Assembly (NCBI GenBank): GCA_963995525.1
Contig: OZ023205.1
Location: 46,925,748 to 46,989,747, forward strand
Source of the DNA: Escarpia spicata
Taxonomy: Eukaryota; Annelida; Polychaeta; Sabellida; Siboglinidae
Direction: 5' to 3'
Length of the DNA stretch: 64,000 nucleotides
Position numbers and translations under genes: made by a program. The notes beneath the pieces are model-generated. The model had not been told where the DNA came from and did no database searches. It saw only the letters and a list, made by a program, of their open reading frames with translations. Position 1 is the stretch's first letter. The number at the start of each line of letters is the position of its first letter. Shown here piece after piece: positions 1-12,500 of this stretch.

Positions 1-99
1 TGGCTGTATTACTGAGGGACCATAAAGTGAGGTGCAACTGTATATTAAATACTGTAATTCCCTTTTTCACAGTATTACCCTTTAGGATATCACTAGGTT

Positions 100-385
100 A
101 CAACGTGTACAGAATTGCTTAGCTAGGGTTGTGACTCGGTCTCCGCGATTTTCTAACTCGGTGCCTCTTCTGAAGTCTGCACTTCCTGTCCGATATCGTA
201 TTATTTTAAAGATCTGTACCATTACCTACCAGGTACTTTCATGTAAGCAACCAGCATATTTATATTCATTGCTTACTCCTGAAAAAAGCCTATTCAGCTT
301 CGGTCACCTAGTTCTGATTTACCTTTTGTTCCTAGAGTCAGTCCTAATATTGTAACTAGGGCATTTTCTATTGCTGCACCAACTC
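100..385 (+). mobile_element. Non-LTR retrotransposon fragment (family X, RT C-terminal part)
   Basis: Translation gives CLARVVTRSPRFSNSVPLLK, PVRYRIILKICTITYQVLSC and KQPAYLYSLLTPE. This is the conserved region after the RT domain (…LHWLPVRYRI…L.Y…PxYL..LL) of many Jockey/CR1-group LINEs. Truncated at both ends, with a small deletion around LHWLPV. Ends exactly where the CR1-like tail of the next element begins. Confidence 0.75.
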
Positions 386-2190
386 AAGATTTAACAAGAT
401 TTAACAAGATTGCCACCCAGAGAATTAACTCTAGGTAGCAGGTGGACAAGGAAGCCCTTGGCTTTTCGAGAGTCCGACCTTTTTATCTATGTGTATCCCG
501 CCCGTCTGAGGTATGTGTCGATTTTATTTTTAAACATATTCACGCTACTAGCACCCACACAATCAGCAGGTAATCTGTTCCATTCATTTACAGTCCTTTG
601 TGAAAATGAAAACTTTCTTATATCCAATCTACTCTGCTCCTTTGCTAATGCAAGATCATGTCCTCTAGTCCTTCTATCTTTCTTAACTGAGAAAAACATA
701 TTTCTATCAATATTTTCATAACCCTTCAATATTTTAAACACTTCTATCTGATCTCCTCTCAATCTCCTGGTCTCTAGTGTTGTTAAACCGCATTTTTTAG
801 GCGTATTTCATAACTAAGATCCCTCAGATTTTGTATCATTTTAGTTGCTCTCCTCTGCACTCTTTCTAGCATATCTATGTCCTTCCTGCGATATGGCCTC
901 CACGCTTGAATACAATATTCTAAATGAGGCCTAACTATTGTTTTGTACAGCGGTATTATTAGCTCTTTTTCCTTATACGTTATGTTTCGCCTAATTAATC
1001 CAAGGATTTGATTTCCCTTTGAAGCTGCAATTCCGCACTGCTCTGAAATCTTCATATCAGCACTAACGGTTAACCCTAAGTCCTTTTCTTTTACAGTAGT
1101 ACTTAGTACAGTACCCCCAATTGTATATTCTACCTCTTCGTTCCCATGTCCTATGTGGAGGCATTTACATTTCCCAAAATTGAACATCATTTGCCATTTT
1201 TCAGACCATTTCATCAACCTGTCAAGATCATCTTGTAAATGCTGTTTATCTCCATCACTTTTAATCCTTCTAAACACTTTTGTATCATCCGCAAATTTCA
1301 ACACCTTGCTTGTTATTTCATCATCCAAATCGTTGATGTATATTAAGAATAATATAGGACCTAATACTGATCCCTGTGGTACCCCACTCAATACCGATTT
1401 CCAGTTTGAAGCCTCCCCATCAACTACTACACGTTGTCTTCTGTCAATCAGCCATTGTTCTATCCAGTTTATTATACCATTTCCTATGCCATGGGCCTTT
1501 AGTTTAAGCAGTAATCTTTGATGTGGTACTTTGTCAAAAGCTTTTTGAAAATCTAAGTAGACGATATCTACTGGTGTTCCCTCATCTACCCACTTAGTGA
1601 TGTCTTCCAAAAAACATAACATATTTGTTAAGCATGACCTCGCTTTAAAAAAACCATGTTGAGATGGGTTTATCAAGTTTTGTTTAACAAGAAAATCCAC
1701 CATGTGATCTTTAATTAGTCTTTCTAATAATTTACAAATCACTGATGTTAAACTCACTGGTCTATAGTTCTCTGACTTGTTTCTCGAACCTTTTTTGAAT
1801 AACGGTATAATGTTTGCTTCTTTCCATTCTAAAGGAACCACTCCCTCTTCTAATGACAAGTTGAAAACTGTTGCAAGTGGTATGCTAATTTGTTCTACAA
1901 TTTCCAATAGTAGTTTGGGTGGAATACCATCCACTCCAGGTGATTTATTTTCCTTCATAGCCCTTATTTTCTTAGCTACCATTTCCGGGGTTACAATTAA
2001 TTGTCCTAAATAGTCTGAATCTGCCCCCTTGAACTTAGCCTCTGGTATTGGCAGTGAACTAATATCTTCCCTGGTAAACACTGAACTAAAGTACTCATTC
2101 AGGTCTTCTGCCATTATGAATCCCTCTGATATCATATTTCCAGCACTATCTTCTAGAGGACCGACCTTATCTTGAACTTATCTTGAACTC
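386..2190 (-). mobile_element. CR1-like LINE copy A, 5'-truncated, with reverse transcriptase
   Basis: A 450-codon open frame (2135-783) carries an RT: NYRPVSLTSVICKLLE, VDIVYLDFQKAFDKVPHQRL, GVPQGSVLGPILF and the catalytic FADDTK. A second frame (762-487) continues with [16 protein letters not shown] and ends in [12 protein letters not shown]. Homology extends upstream to ~2190. The endonuclease domain is missing. The 3' end (plus 386-415) is a short tandem of ATCTTGTTAA. Comparison with copies C and D points to a 1-nt deletion near 790 causing the frame break, so the copy is dead. Confidence 0.93.
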
Positions 2191-2730
2191 TCTGGGATAT
2201 GCTCCCTCTTAGTGTTATATCAGTTGAAAGTATTATACAATTTCGCTGTCATTTAAAAACTTACCTTTATAACCTTGTGTATCCACTTTAGCTCCTGGCA
2301 TATCGATCCATCTGTTGACGACTTTAATATGGCTTATCGATTCTGATATTGACTAACCCTTTTGTATTGATGCATCTCTGAGCTTGGTTTCCAAGGATTT
2401 AGGCACAAAAGAATATTGTGTTTTCACATTGAATAGTTTAGAAATGCTCACTGCCACTGAGTAACTGTACAACTGGTAATTAAACATGAGAACAATTGAA
2501 TAAGTAAAAAGGTAAGAAGAGTTCTTGTAAATAAATTAGTTTCAAAAGACAGGAGAGCAAACATTTGTGTTTCAGTTTATAATAATAAAAAGATTCTAAC
2601 AGACAAACATTTTACTTTAGCAGTTACAAATGCTTGTAAGATTTGTATTGGTCCCCCAAAATGTTAGTTATTCATGATATTAGTAATCAATAAGTGACAG
2701 ATCAACAATGGGTGTTATGTTTCATTGCAG
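2191..2730. other. DOCK intron/upstream DNA with no recognised feature
   Basis: AT-rich. I see no exon, repeat or motif I can support between the LINE end and the first DOCK exon, apart from a small direct repeat of TTATCTTGAAC near 2168-2188. Confidence 0.5.
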
Positions 2731-2832
2731 AAAGAGCCACCTGGTGAGAGCGATGTGCATGTCATCCTGTCAGCCATGTTGGAAGTAGTCATCCAAGTGA
2801 TTCTTACAATCGACCGTGTTTTGCCAGTGACT
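2731..2832 (+). CDS. DOCK exon (helical linker)
   Basis: Acceptor TTCATTGCAG before, donor GTGAGT after; 102 nt, phase 0. Encodes a leucine/valine-rich helical stretch ([17 protein letters not shown]) of the DOCK linker region. First exon of the gene I can identify in the window. The left end of the window up to here reads as intron filled by LINE fragments. Confidence 0.75.
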
Positions 2833-5800
2833 GTGAGTACCTGACAACTCACTCATTCCTCATCAATGTGTGTCTTGATGAGTGTGAAAACAGAGTATAA
2901 TTATATACCTCTGTAGTGCCCGTATCCTCAGTAACCTTTGCTCACCGGAGCAACTAACAAGATTTATTAGGCAAATATCGTGAAAAGGTATATGCAAAAA
3001 TAATCAGAGTGAGGAACCTCAGAAGATTTAAGGTGGAAATACAGTTTAAAACAAATATGTCTTGAGTATTTCATGAAACGTAGTGTTACGTTAATATGTG
3101 TCTTGTCTGACAGGTGGCGCCACTTACCCATCGTTAAGCAGTGAGCCTCATGTTGGCTCAGGAGTTGACCTGCATGGCACACGTGCTAATAAAATGTTTT
3201 TCATTAAAACTGTGTGCATTTACTGACTGATGAAACAGGTAGCTACAGTTTATTAGTTGATTTTGTTGTAATAAATATCATTGTTAATGTTTGGATGGAC
3301 ACATCCTCCTCTTAGGTTAAATTTCACAGGACATGAACAAAATTGGGGATCATTGGTTTGTTCATTTCAACTTTAAGAGGACATCCTGGTCCTAAATAGT
3401 TGTAGGTCATATCTGAAAACCTCCCATCTAGCCATGTTTACATAACACACTGCATTGTTGAAATGGATGTTGACAGGTTCGGGTTGCTTGCAGGGCCATC
3501 TGGTGGCAGGTTTAACAGCGATGTTGAAACTGATGGATGAGGAGCAGTATCGGCTGCTGGTGGAAACATACTCTGACAGACGACCTCTCAAGGTGTCATG
3601 ATAACACAGTCATAAATGTTTATTTCATACAAAAGTCCACATGTGTACACAAAGTAGAAAAATACAAATGTAGATTTTTACACACGTCATGCTCTAATGG
3701 TAGAAGTAAAAAAATTATTTACAGGCCTGACTTTAAAATATTCCTGTTGCCTTGCAAATGCACAATCACACAACATCATTTGTGTGAAATAAGACTGCCG
3801 CAGTAAGCTTCAGACAAATATGAATATAATAATGTGTTATTTTTATCTGATGAATCTGTTTTGTGAGTGGATATTTCATTTAGAATTTCGATGAAAGACA
3901 GTTCAGTTCTGTCGGAGAAGATAATTTTGTGATCATCCTGAAAAATCAACATTATTGCAAATTTTTGATTATATTTCAGGTAAAGATGAGAAAAGTGTGA
4001 CATTGATTCTGAAATGGTATAAATGTGTCTGAGTTTTCTGACATCAATGCTGTGTTTTACAAGTGTATGTGTGTTGTCTGCAGGACTTCCTACTTCACAT
4101 GGTGGAGCTGCTGCAACAACTGGTGAGACAGTCGGTGTACCCATACGACTGGAGGGCCATGCCCATGGTCATCAACAAGTAACTACCTCCAGATACATTC
4201 ACAACTATAGTAATCTACATGACATGCCACATCTACCTTGGGTCACACGCACGCAACCTGGCACGCACGCAGGCATGCACGCTGGCACGCACGCAGGCAT
4301 GCACGCACACACAGACACATATGCACACACCCATGCACACACACGCACCCACACACACACAGACACACACATACATATACACAGACACACACATATACAC
4401 ACACACTTCACAACTATAACAGTCCACATGACATGCCACATCAATGTCTTCCGAATGGCAACATCATTGTCCTGATGTCTGTTTTATAGTTTAAATGGAG
4501 ATATACAATGATTTCCATTGGTTAGCCAATATTGGAGGATTGTTGGAGATTTTGTGTAATTAAACTGCCCAATATCTCAGATTTTTTCAATCTCAAAGTA
4601 CATATAAATTAGCATTTTTATACTTCAAGTTTTTATCTTATTTGCTGCAGTATATTTACTGTCAGAAATTGTAGGAAGTAGGAATTTGGACTTTTGATTG
4701 TTTTCAGAAAGTTTTCATTTTCACAAAGGACTGTAAATGAATGGAACAGATTACCTGCTGATTGTGTGGGTGCTAGTAGCGTGAATATGTTTAAAAATAA
4801 AATCGACACATACCTCAGACGGGCGGGATACACATAGATAAAAAGGTCGGACTCTCGATAAGCCAAAGGGCTTCCTTGTCCACCTGCTACCTAGAGTTAA
4901 TTCTCTGGGTGGCAATCTTGTTAAATCATTCTAACATTTGTCATATCAACATCTGTAGTAAGCTGTGGCATGCCTTTCTGGTTACTGATGCTCACATCAA
5001 TGGTTGTTGAGAAGCTTTTTTGCAGATTCATTTGACCTGGTCTAGAAGTTGTTTCCGAGCATCAAACTGATGTCTTTATAAATTTATATTAGTTACAGTT
5101 CATGCTTCTTGTAAATTTGATGATTGATATATATACACTGTATATAGTTTAAAAAATGTTTGTTGTTTATTTGTTGCAGTATGATATTACTGACCAGCCA
5201 GTTTCTCTCACAGACACTCAGTAATGTTTTCCTGAAAGGATCAGACTTTGACTTTGAGGTATGGCTTTTTATACTGTACACATATTCTCAAAATATTAAA
5301 ACAAGGAGTTGGTTAAGCATGATGTTACCATAACAGTATTATATTTATATTGCATTATTTGTCTGCTTTGCTTGTCATATATATAACTATATATATATAT
5401 ATATATTCTTCTTGCATTTGCTTATCTTGCTTGTCTCTCTAGAGACTGATGCCATTTCACATGGCCGAAATAACTTAGTTTCTCTTTCTTTACAAAGTTC
5501 AATAAAGTCCCGGGTATAACACCAAGCTCATCTGTGATGGATTCGTTAGTTCTACGTTCAGTCCACGAAACTCGTAATATCTTTCTATAACACTTGTTTT
5601 CAAATGCATTTATACGTTTAGTAATGTTCTTATTAAGAGTCCAGGTTTCGCATCCATACGTAGCCGTTGGAAATATGCAGACTCGGATAATTCGTAGTTT
5701 CATATCTTTATTCGTTGCTTTCCACAGCTTCTTCATCTCCGTCAACTTTTTACTCGCCATTGCCAACCTCCGCTTGATCTCTTTCATCCCATCTCCATCC

Positions 5801-6467
5801 GCTTCTATCAGTGACCCCAGATATTCAAAACTTTCCACTCGTTCTATTTCCTCGCCATCTACTGTGACTTCTGATGGTTCTCGACATCCCTTCACATCCA
5901 TAATCTTGTCTTCTTTACGTTTAGTTTCAATCCTTTCATCTCACTGTGCTCTTTAACAGTAGTTATCAGTTTATCCAATCCTTCTTTTGTATCAGATATT
6001 AACGCTGTGTCGTCGGCATATCTCAATTCATATATCTCCTGTCCATTCACTTTCAGTCCATTAAAAAAACTTGCTTCTTGTGTCAGTCTCGACTTCTCTC
6101 ATGATATTCTCTGTGTATAAACTGAATAGGTGGGGGGACAAAATGCATCCCTGTCTCACTCCCTTGCTGACTGGGAACCAATCTGTGGTACCACACTCTA
6201 ATCTCACTGCAGACTGCTGTCCAACATATAAATTTTGGATAAGTGGTGTAATTTTCTGGTCAAATCCCATGTGTATCAAGGTTTTTCCAGAGTTGTTGAT
6301 GACTAACATTATCAAAAGCTTTTGAATAATCTATGAAACAGATCCTAAGGTCATGGTTAAATTCTCTGCATTTCTGAATTAACATCTTCAGGTTGAAAAT
6401 GCTATCTCTTGTTCCTCTTCCAGTCCAGAAACCAGCTTGTGTTCTGTTATATATATATGTATATATG

Positions 6468-6501
<34 letters not shown>

Positions 6502-9500
6502 TGTATATATAAAATGTACATGTTAAGAATAATAGTCACCCAGTAGTGATCTTGGTAAATGTCCGTGCATGTAGTGATTACTAAACTTTCTTACATTGCT
6601 AAAATTTTGTAAATGCTAGCAGCACAAAGCTTTAGATATCTTGTGAGGATGGGTCACACTTAGAGTAATTGTTACGCTTTCGACAAGCCAACGGTTTATT
6701 GTCAGATGTGTTATTAAATCTTGTTTGAGTACAATGTTGGAGATGAAACTGATTTCTGTTTGGAGCTATGTTTGACTGGTATGCCATCTTTCTAGCTGTG
6801 GATGAGGTATTTCTGCCTGTGTGTGTCGTTCCTCACACAACCAGCGCTTCAACTCGAGAGTTTCTCCGAGGCCACAAGACAAAAGATCCTGGATAGGTGG
6901 GTAGAGAAAGGATGTCAAGATGCATTTTCTCAATTACATACCGTTTTGATGTACAACTTTCCTTAGGCCGGTGAAATATGATTATACAATATTTCCCAGA
7001 ATGCAAGAATAATGGTGCTTGTGTAAGTAAAGAGGAAATGGAAGAATTATTTACAAGAACTGTTAACCTGTTTAATTAATTATATTAATAAGTTACTACT
7101 ACTTGAATATGAATATTCCATAACTTGTATAAGACACTATATTAACCTACCTACATTTATTTGTTTATTCAACCAATAATAATTACGAATGAATTAAGTT
7201 AATTAGAAAATAACTTTTAGTGAATGTTATATAATCTGTCATAAGTATGATTGCTATGCCATCATGCATATGCCAGGTGCAACTGTATATTTGTAGGTAT
7301 GGTGACATGAGGGTGCTCATGGGGTATGAGATTCTAACAATGTGGCAGAGTTTAGGTGAGTCTACAATCAAAGTCATGTGTTTGTATTAAATTGCATGCT
7401 GCAGAAATTACTTGGTCATACTGAACTAACTAAGTTGGTTGAAAATGTCTTGGCCAGTTGGGTGCCACTTATATAAGGGTGTATAAATGGTCAACATGCC
7501 AATATTCATTAGTGCATAGTGCAGTTGTTACTAACACCAGTATGTGACCTTTTCATTTAATAAATTAAGAAAGTGTTGTACAATATTCCCTCCCATCTTG
7601 AGCACCCAACCTTGCCAATGGCCACCCACCAACAGCAGCCAGACTTCCATTGCATTAATTGGGTTGTCATTAAAACAACCCCGCATGATCCAATTATTGG
7701 CTTTTCACTCTATTTTGCCCTTCTCAATGGCCAGTTGGTGATTGAAAACTGCTGTCTATGTAACATAGTCTCCTAAGATGCCTGTGTTTGCTACAACATT
7801 AGATTTTGCTTATGTTAAAAGGTAACTTTCTATAGCGCAGTATCCAGTTCTTAGGACTGGTCAAAATGCTTTACATTAAAAAGCTTTGTTCAGCAGGATT
7901 TGCGCGCCCATATATCCATAGTTTAATATATGTTGTGTATTATGTCTAATGTGGAAGATGGCAGGCTGACTAGCAGCCCCCTTCTTATATGGCCAAAGTA
8001 CCGTTGCAGAATGGATGGTCTCCTAAGAGACTACTGTATAACCAGTATTGTTGTATAACAAGCTCCAAGAGAATTCCTATTTGTTTGCAGGAGACCACAA
8101 GATAGAGTTTGTGCCAAGCATGGTCGGGCAGTTCCTGGAAGTCACCCTCGTGCCAGAGACCGAACTGCGCAAGGCGACTCTACCAATCTTCTTCGACATG
8201 ATGGAGTGTGAACAGAACGCTCGCGGCAACTTCAGTGTGGTCTGTGTTGGCTTTGTACTGTTTGTGTTGTTTCTCATGTCTTGCTCCTGATCACTTGTGG
8301 TCTTGTTTCCCTCCCTCCCTCCCTCCCTCCCTCCCTCCCTCCCTCCCTCCCTCCCTCCCTCCCTCCCTCCCTCCCTCCCTCCCTCCCTCCCTCCCTCCTT
8401 CACTGTCTTCTTCATGCGTTCACTTGTCTTCTTCATGCGTTCACTTGTTTTCTTCATGCGTTCACTTGCAGGTGGAGTGTGAGTTGATAGATAAGTTGGA
8501 TGTGTTGATCAGTGAGAACAAGGGAGATGATGAACACAAGCAACTCTTCAACACCATGTGAGTACATCTGTCTGTCTCATGTCTCCTGTTTACTTATCGA
8601 TGGTAATACGTTGTCACTAAACCTTAACTCTAGGGTGGTTGTTTTGATACTTCACTAATAACTAGTTATGCTTACATAAAACATATTGGACTGCATGTTA
8701 TATTTTACTAACGCTTGCTGAAATTTAGTATATATTAAGATTACAGCTGTTCTTATCCAGATAGCCATGTGCTGCTGACATGTAGGTTAAATGTAGACTA
8801 TATTCACAACTTTCATCAAATGAAATACCGTCTTGGTATCAGTGGTGTTATTCTTGTCTGAAGTTTGTGTTGTTCTCAAGACAAATTGCCACTATATGAA
8901 TTTATCATGCAAGAACATTAAAAGCACTTACACAGAATACCTGTTATGAAAAATATGTTAAAGATAAACCCACTGCAAATTAATCAAACTGAAACATGAC
9001 AACTGTGTTTTTTAGAACAATCCATTTTTAATACAAATCATTTGACATTATATTTATATGTAGACAGGACAAAGTATTTCTTAATATTTCTTACAAATTA
9101 TACAGTACAACATTGAATTTACACAACATCAATCAAAAGTGATCAATAAGCATTAGACAATCTGACATGGTCCAACAAAGCCATCATTATTTGATAAAAT
9201 TTAAAACTGATGAACCAGCCTAATTTCATGAGGTACCATATAGTCAACAAATTTACGTTGACAAATATAAATCCTTGCTTTTGAAATGGTATATAATATA
9301 AAGGATATCATTTACGATTTCTAGTAAAAATAAAACTAATAAATCGTCTAGTAACATAACCTGTAAAACTACTAAGTAGTTAATAGCTATGACAGACTTA
9401 GTATGGTTACGGAAGATTTTCTTGTTATGTGTCTTAGATATATTATTCATTATGTGGCCAGTTGCTATGTTGAGACAAGCATCTAAGCATTTGTGCATAA

Positions 9501-12500
9501 TATACGTGCTAAGAATCTAGAATATCACATGACTTGAATGTTTCTCTTACTCGCCACCAGGGAGTGTCTGTGCAATGTGTAAGTCACAAAGTCATACACC
9601 TGTCAGTGCTTATCTCCTAAGGAGGGTCTCTGCCCCTCATATAGAGTTAGACAATCACTCGTATCAACATTCAGCATTTTTGTCATGAATATGGGAATTC
9701 TAGGTCATAGGAAGTGTTCCTTGTCCCAAAACCAAGTGATTATGCAATTCATTATGTTCATAATTAAGGGATTATACCCCATTTTTTTCATTTTTGGGGT
9801 AAAATCTTCAGTTGACCCCCAGGGGAAAGAAATTCTCTCAGTCCTTATGTTGATTCCCTCCCCTAGGGGACAAATTGTGTAAATCCTTGATGTGACCCTC
9901 TGGGGAGATATGCTACGTCAGGTATATTATTCTCAGTGTTGTGGCTTCCTAGAGAAGTTAAGTTTAGTAAGTAAGTAAACAATGCAACATTCCCCACCGC
10001 AAATCTGGTCAGTTGATATTCAAGTTTGGATGGTGTGTTTCAGTTATAAAAATAATTTCCCAATTATAAAAATAATGTAATGGTTTGGCCGATGATTTTA
10101 CCAAAACCAAATAAGACAATTGCACACACATGCTGGCATGTTGTAGTGGTTAGTTTCAATTTTTTGGCAAAATGAGTAGAACGAAATGTAACGTAAGACA
10201 TTGGTGCAATGGGAGTACACACAGATGTCAGGCTTACTGCCATATGTCATTGAACTATTAAATAGTTCATGTATCAACTTTCTTTCTGATAACACCAAAA
10301 TTACGCTTTCAGCAAGCTTTCAAATACAATTAACTGGCCGTGGCAACATGCTGCCTGTTCTAAGATGCTATGTTGTTATGCTGACGCTGAGTGTAACGCT
10401 GCGGGTTCTGAACAGATCAAGAGATTTCGCAAAAACAATGCTATCTTCAAAGACCTCACTTGGCATTAATTTTTGTTCAATTCAACCAGAATAAGTTTAT
10501 TTTGAAAATAAATAATTGCTCTATAAATCAGAGGTACACACTAATTTGAATGAATACAAAGTCATCCGCAAATATGCATGTAAACATGTTTTTAGTAATA
10601 AGTTCACCATTTCACAAATGTACACCTAGTGTGTAGTACTAATCGATTCAAAATTACATTTGTCATAAAATAGATGTTGTTTTATGAAGATTACATTTGA
10701 TTTTAGGCCACGCCTCACTAAACAGCTTTAAACATTTTCTTTGAGTATCGAGACTACACGCGGCTTTGGCAGTCGCCACCAGTCACATGTAAACAGAAGC
10801 CTTTATGTAGCGATCATGTTTTAGTAAAAACTTCACCTTTTCACAAAGTACTTTTAGTGTGTAGTACCAATTGATTCGGAATGAAATTTGGAATAAAATA
10901 ATTTTTTTGGTGAAGATTACATTTATTTTGAGGCCGCGGCATCACTTAAAAGTTGAAAGTTTTGCCAATTTCCCTTGAGGCTTCAGAAGCACCGCCAGGT
11001 GCATGTAAACAACTAAGCATTTCCGTGGCGGTCATGTTTTTAGTAAAAACTTTCTCATTTCACAAAAGTATGCCTAGTGTATATCACCAATTGATTCGGC
11101 TTGAAATTTGCAATAAAGTATATGTTTATTTGTGGTGGCGCCGCCACTATAAAGGTGAATGTTTTGTGAATTTTCTGGAGTATCAACGCTTAGCGTTTCG
11201 ATAACTCGCCATGTGTACCATTGGGTAAGTTACTAATGTTTTATTCTTAGCACATATAAGCTATTTTGGCATATTGTGGTATTTAATTGCAAACGAATAC
11301 AATCAAAATAACATATTATATTGTATTGATAAATGGTAGCAAATAATTTTAGTATTTGTTTATTGTCAAACATGGATTTCACTGTTACGACAAAAATAGG
11401 CTAATCCGCATCACGTTTGCAATGGACAGTTGAACTTGTTGACCTTTGGTGTGAGGGGTGTGCATTACCCGTCATTAACTGGATATTGGCTAAACAAAAT
11501 ACATGATATTTTCACGCTGCTTGTTATCCCTAAGATGCTTTAAATATTAAAATGTGTATGAGTTAATGAATGTCGACAAACACTGCTATGCCTATGTCTG
11601 CCCAGTGGGAATACATTGGCGTTTTGAAATTTGTCCCTGACCAATGGTGATCGAGGAAAGGAAAACCAGTCACAAAAAGTCTAATAAAAACCAAACAATA
11701 TGACAGAGCTTAATGAAACTTATTGTAATGTCGAGATATCAAATTTGTCTTCAATTTTTTTCATCTTTTTATTTACCTAAGTTATATTTTTCAATTTGGT
11801 GCTTGTCTCTTGCCAGGAGCTAAACTGTCCAAACAACACGTTTCCTCAGTTTCAAAACATGATATCTTGAAAACTATCATTCTCATCCTACTCATATTTT
11901 GCATACTTATTGCATATGTTGTTGTCATTGGACATGTGAAATATTATGTAGTAGATTCAAGCTATTAATTAAAAAGTTGTATTAGGTCAAAAGTCGCATT
12001 TTTATAACAAAATGTTTGCGCGATCCTACATTAAAAAGGATACCAAACAATATATCATATTAGTGTTTGTCTAAAGCATATGTGTTACAATCCTGTTAAG
12101 AAAACAATTAATATAATACATATGTACATATGTTAGATGTTAAAATATAATGTTATTTTGATAAAAACAAGTTTTTGTAAGGTCACTGTGTGTTGCACTG
12201 GCTGTTGTGTGGACACCTGCTGGATGCTTTGGCACTTTGTTATGTCAGTAGTTGTGATGGCAGTAGTTGTGAAGTCAGTAGGTGTGATGTCAGTAGTTGT
12301 GATGGCAGTAGTTGTGATGTCAGTAGGTGTGATGTCAGTAGTTGTAATTTAAGTACTAGTAGTTGTAATGTCACTAGTTGTGAAGTCACTAGTTATGATG
12401 TAGTGTAAAAGTCTGCTGCATGTTGCAAAGATGTGCACGCTCTAGAGCATCGTGCTTTCATACTTAATAATGGGTAGATCACTAGAAAGGCGCACAAGGT

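Noticed and set aside
783..2135. 450-codon reverse-transcriptase ORF as a host gene
   Set aside because: Multi-copy CR1-like LINE with truncated 5' end, frame break and repeat tail.
4023..4489. ORFs rich in His/Thr or Cys/Val over the CA repeat
   Set aside because: Dinucleotide-repeat artefacts; only the 4084-4178 part in another frame is a real exon.
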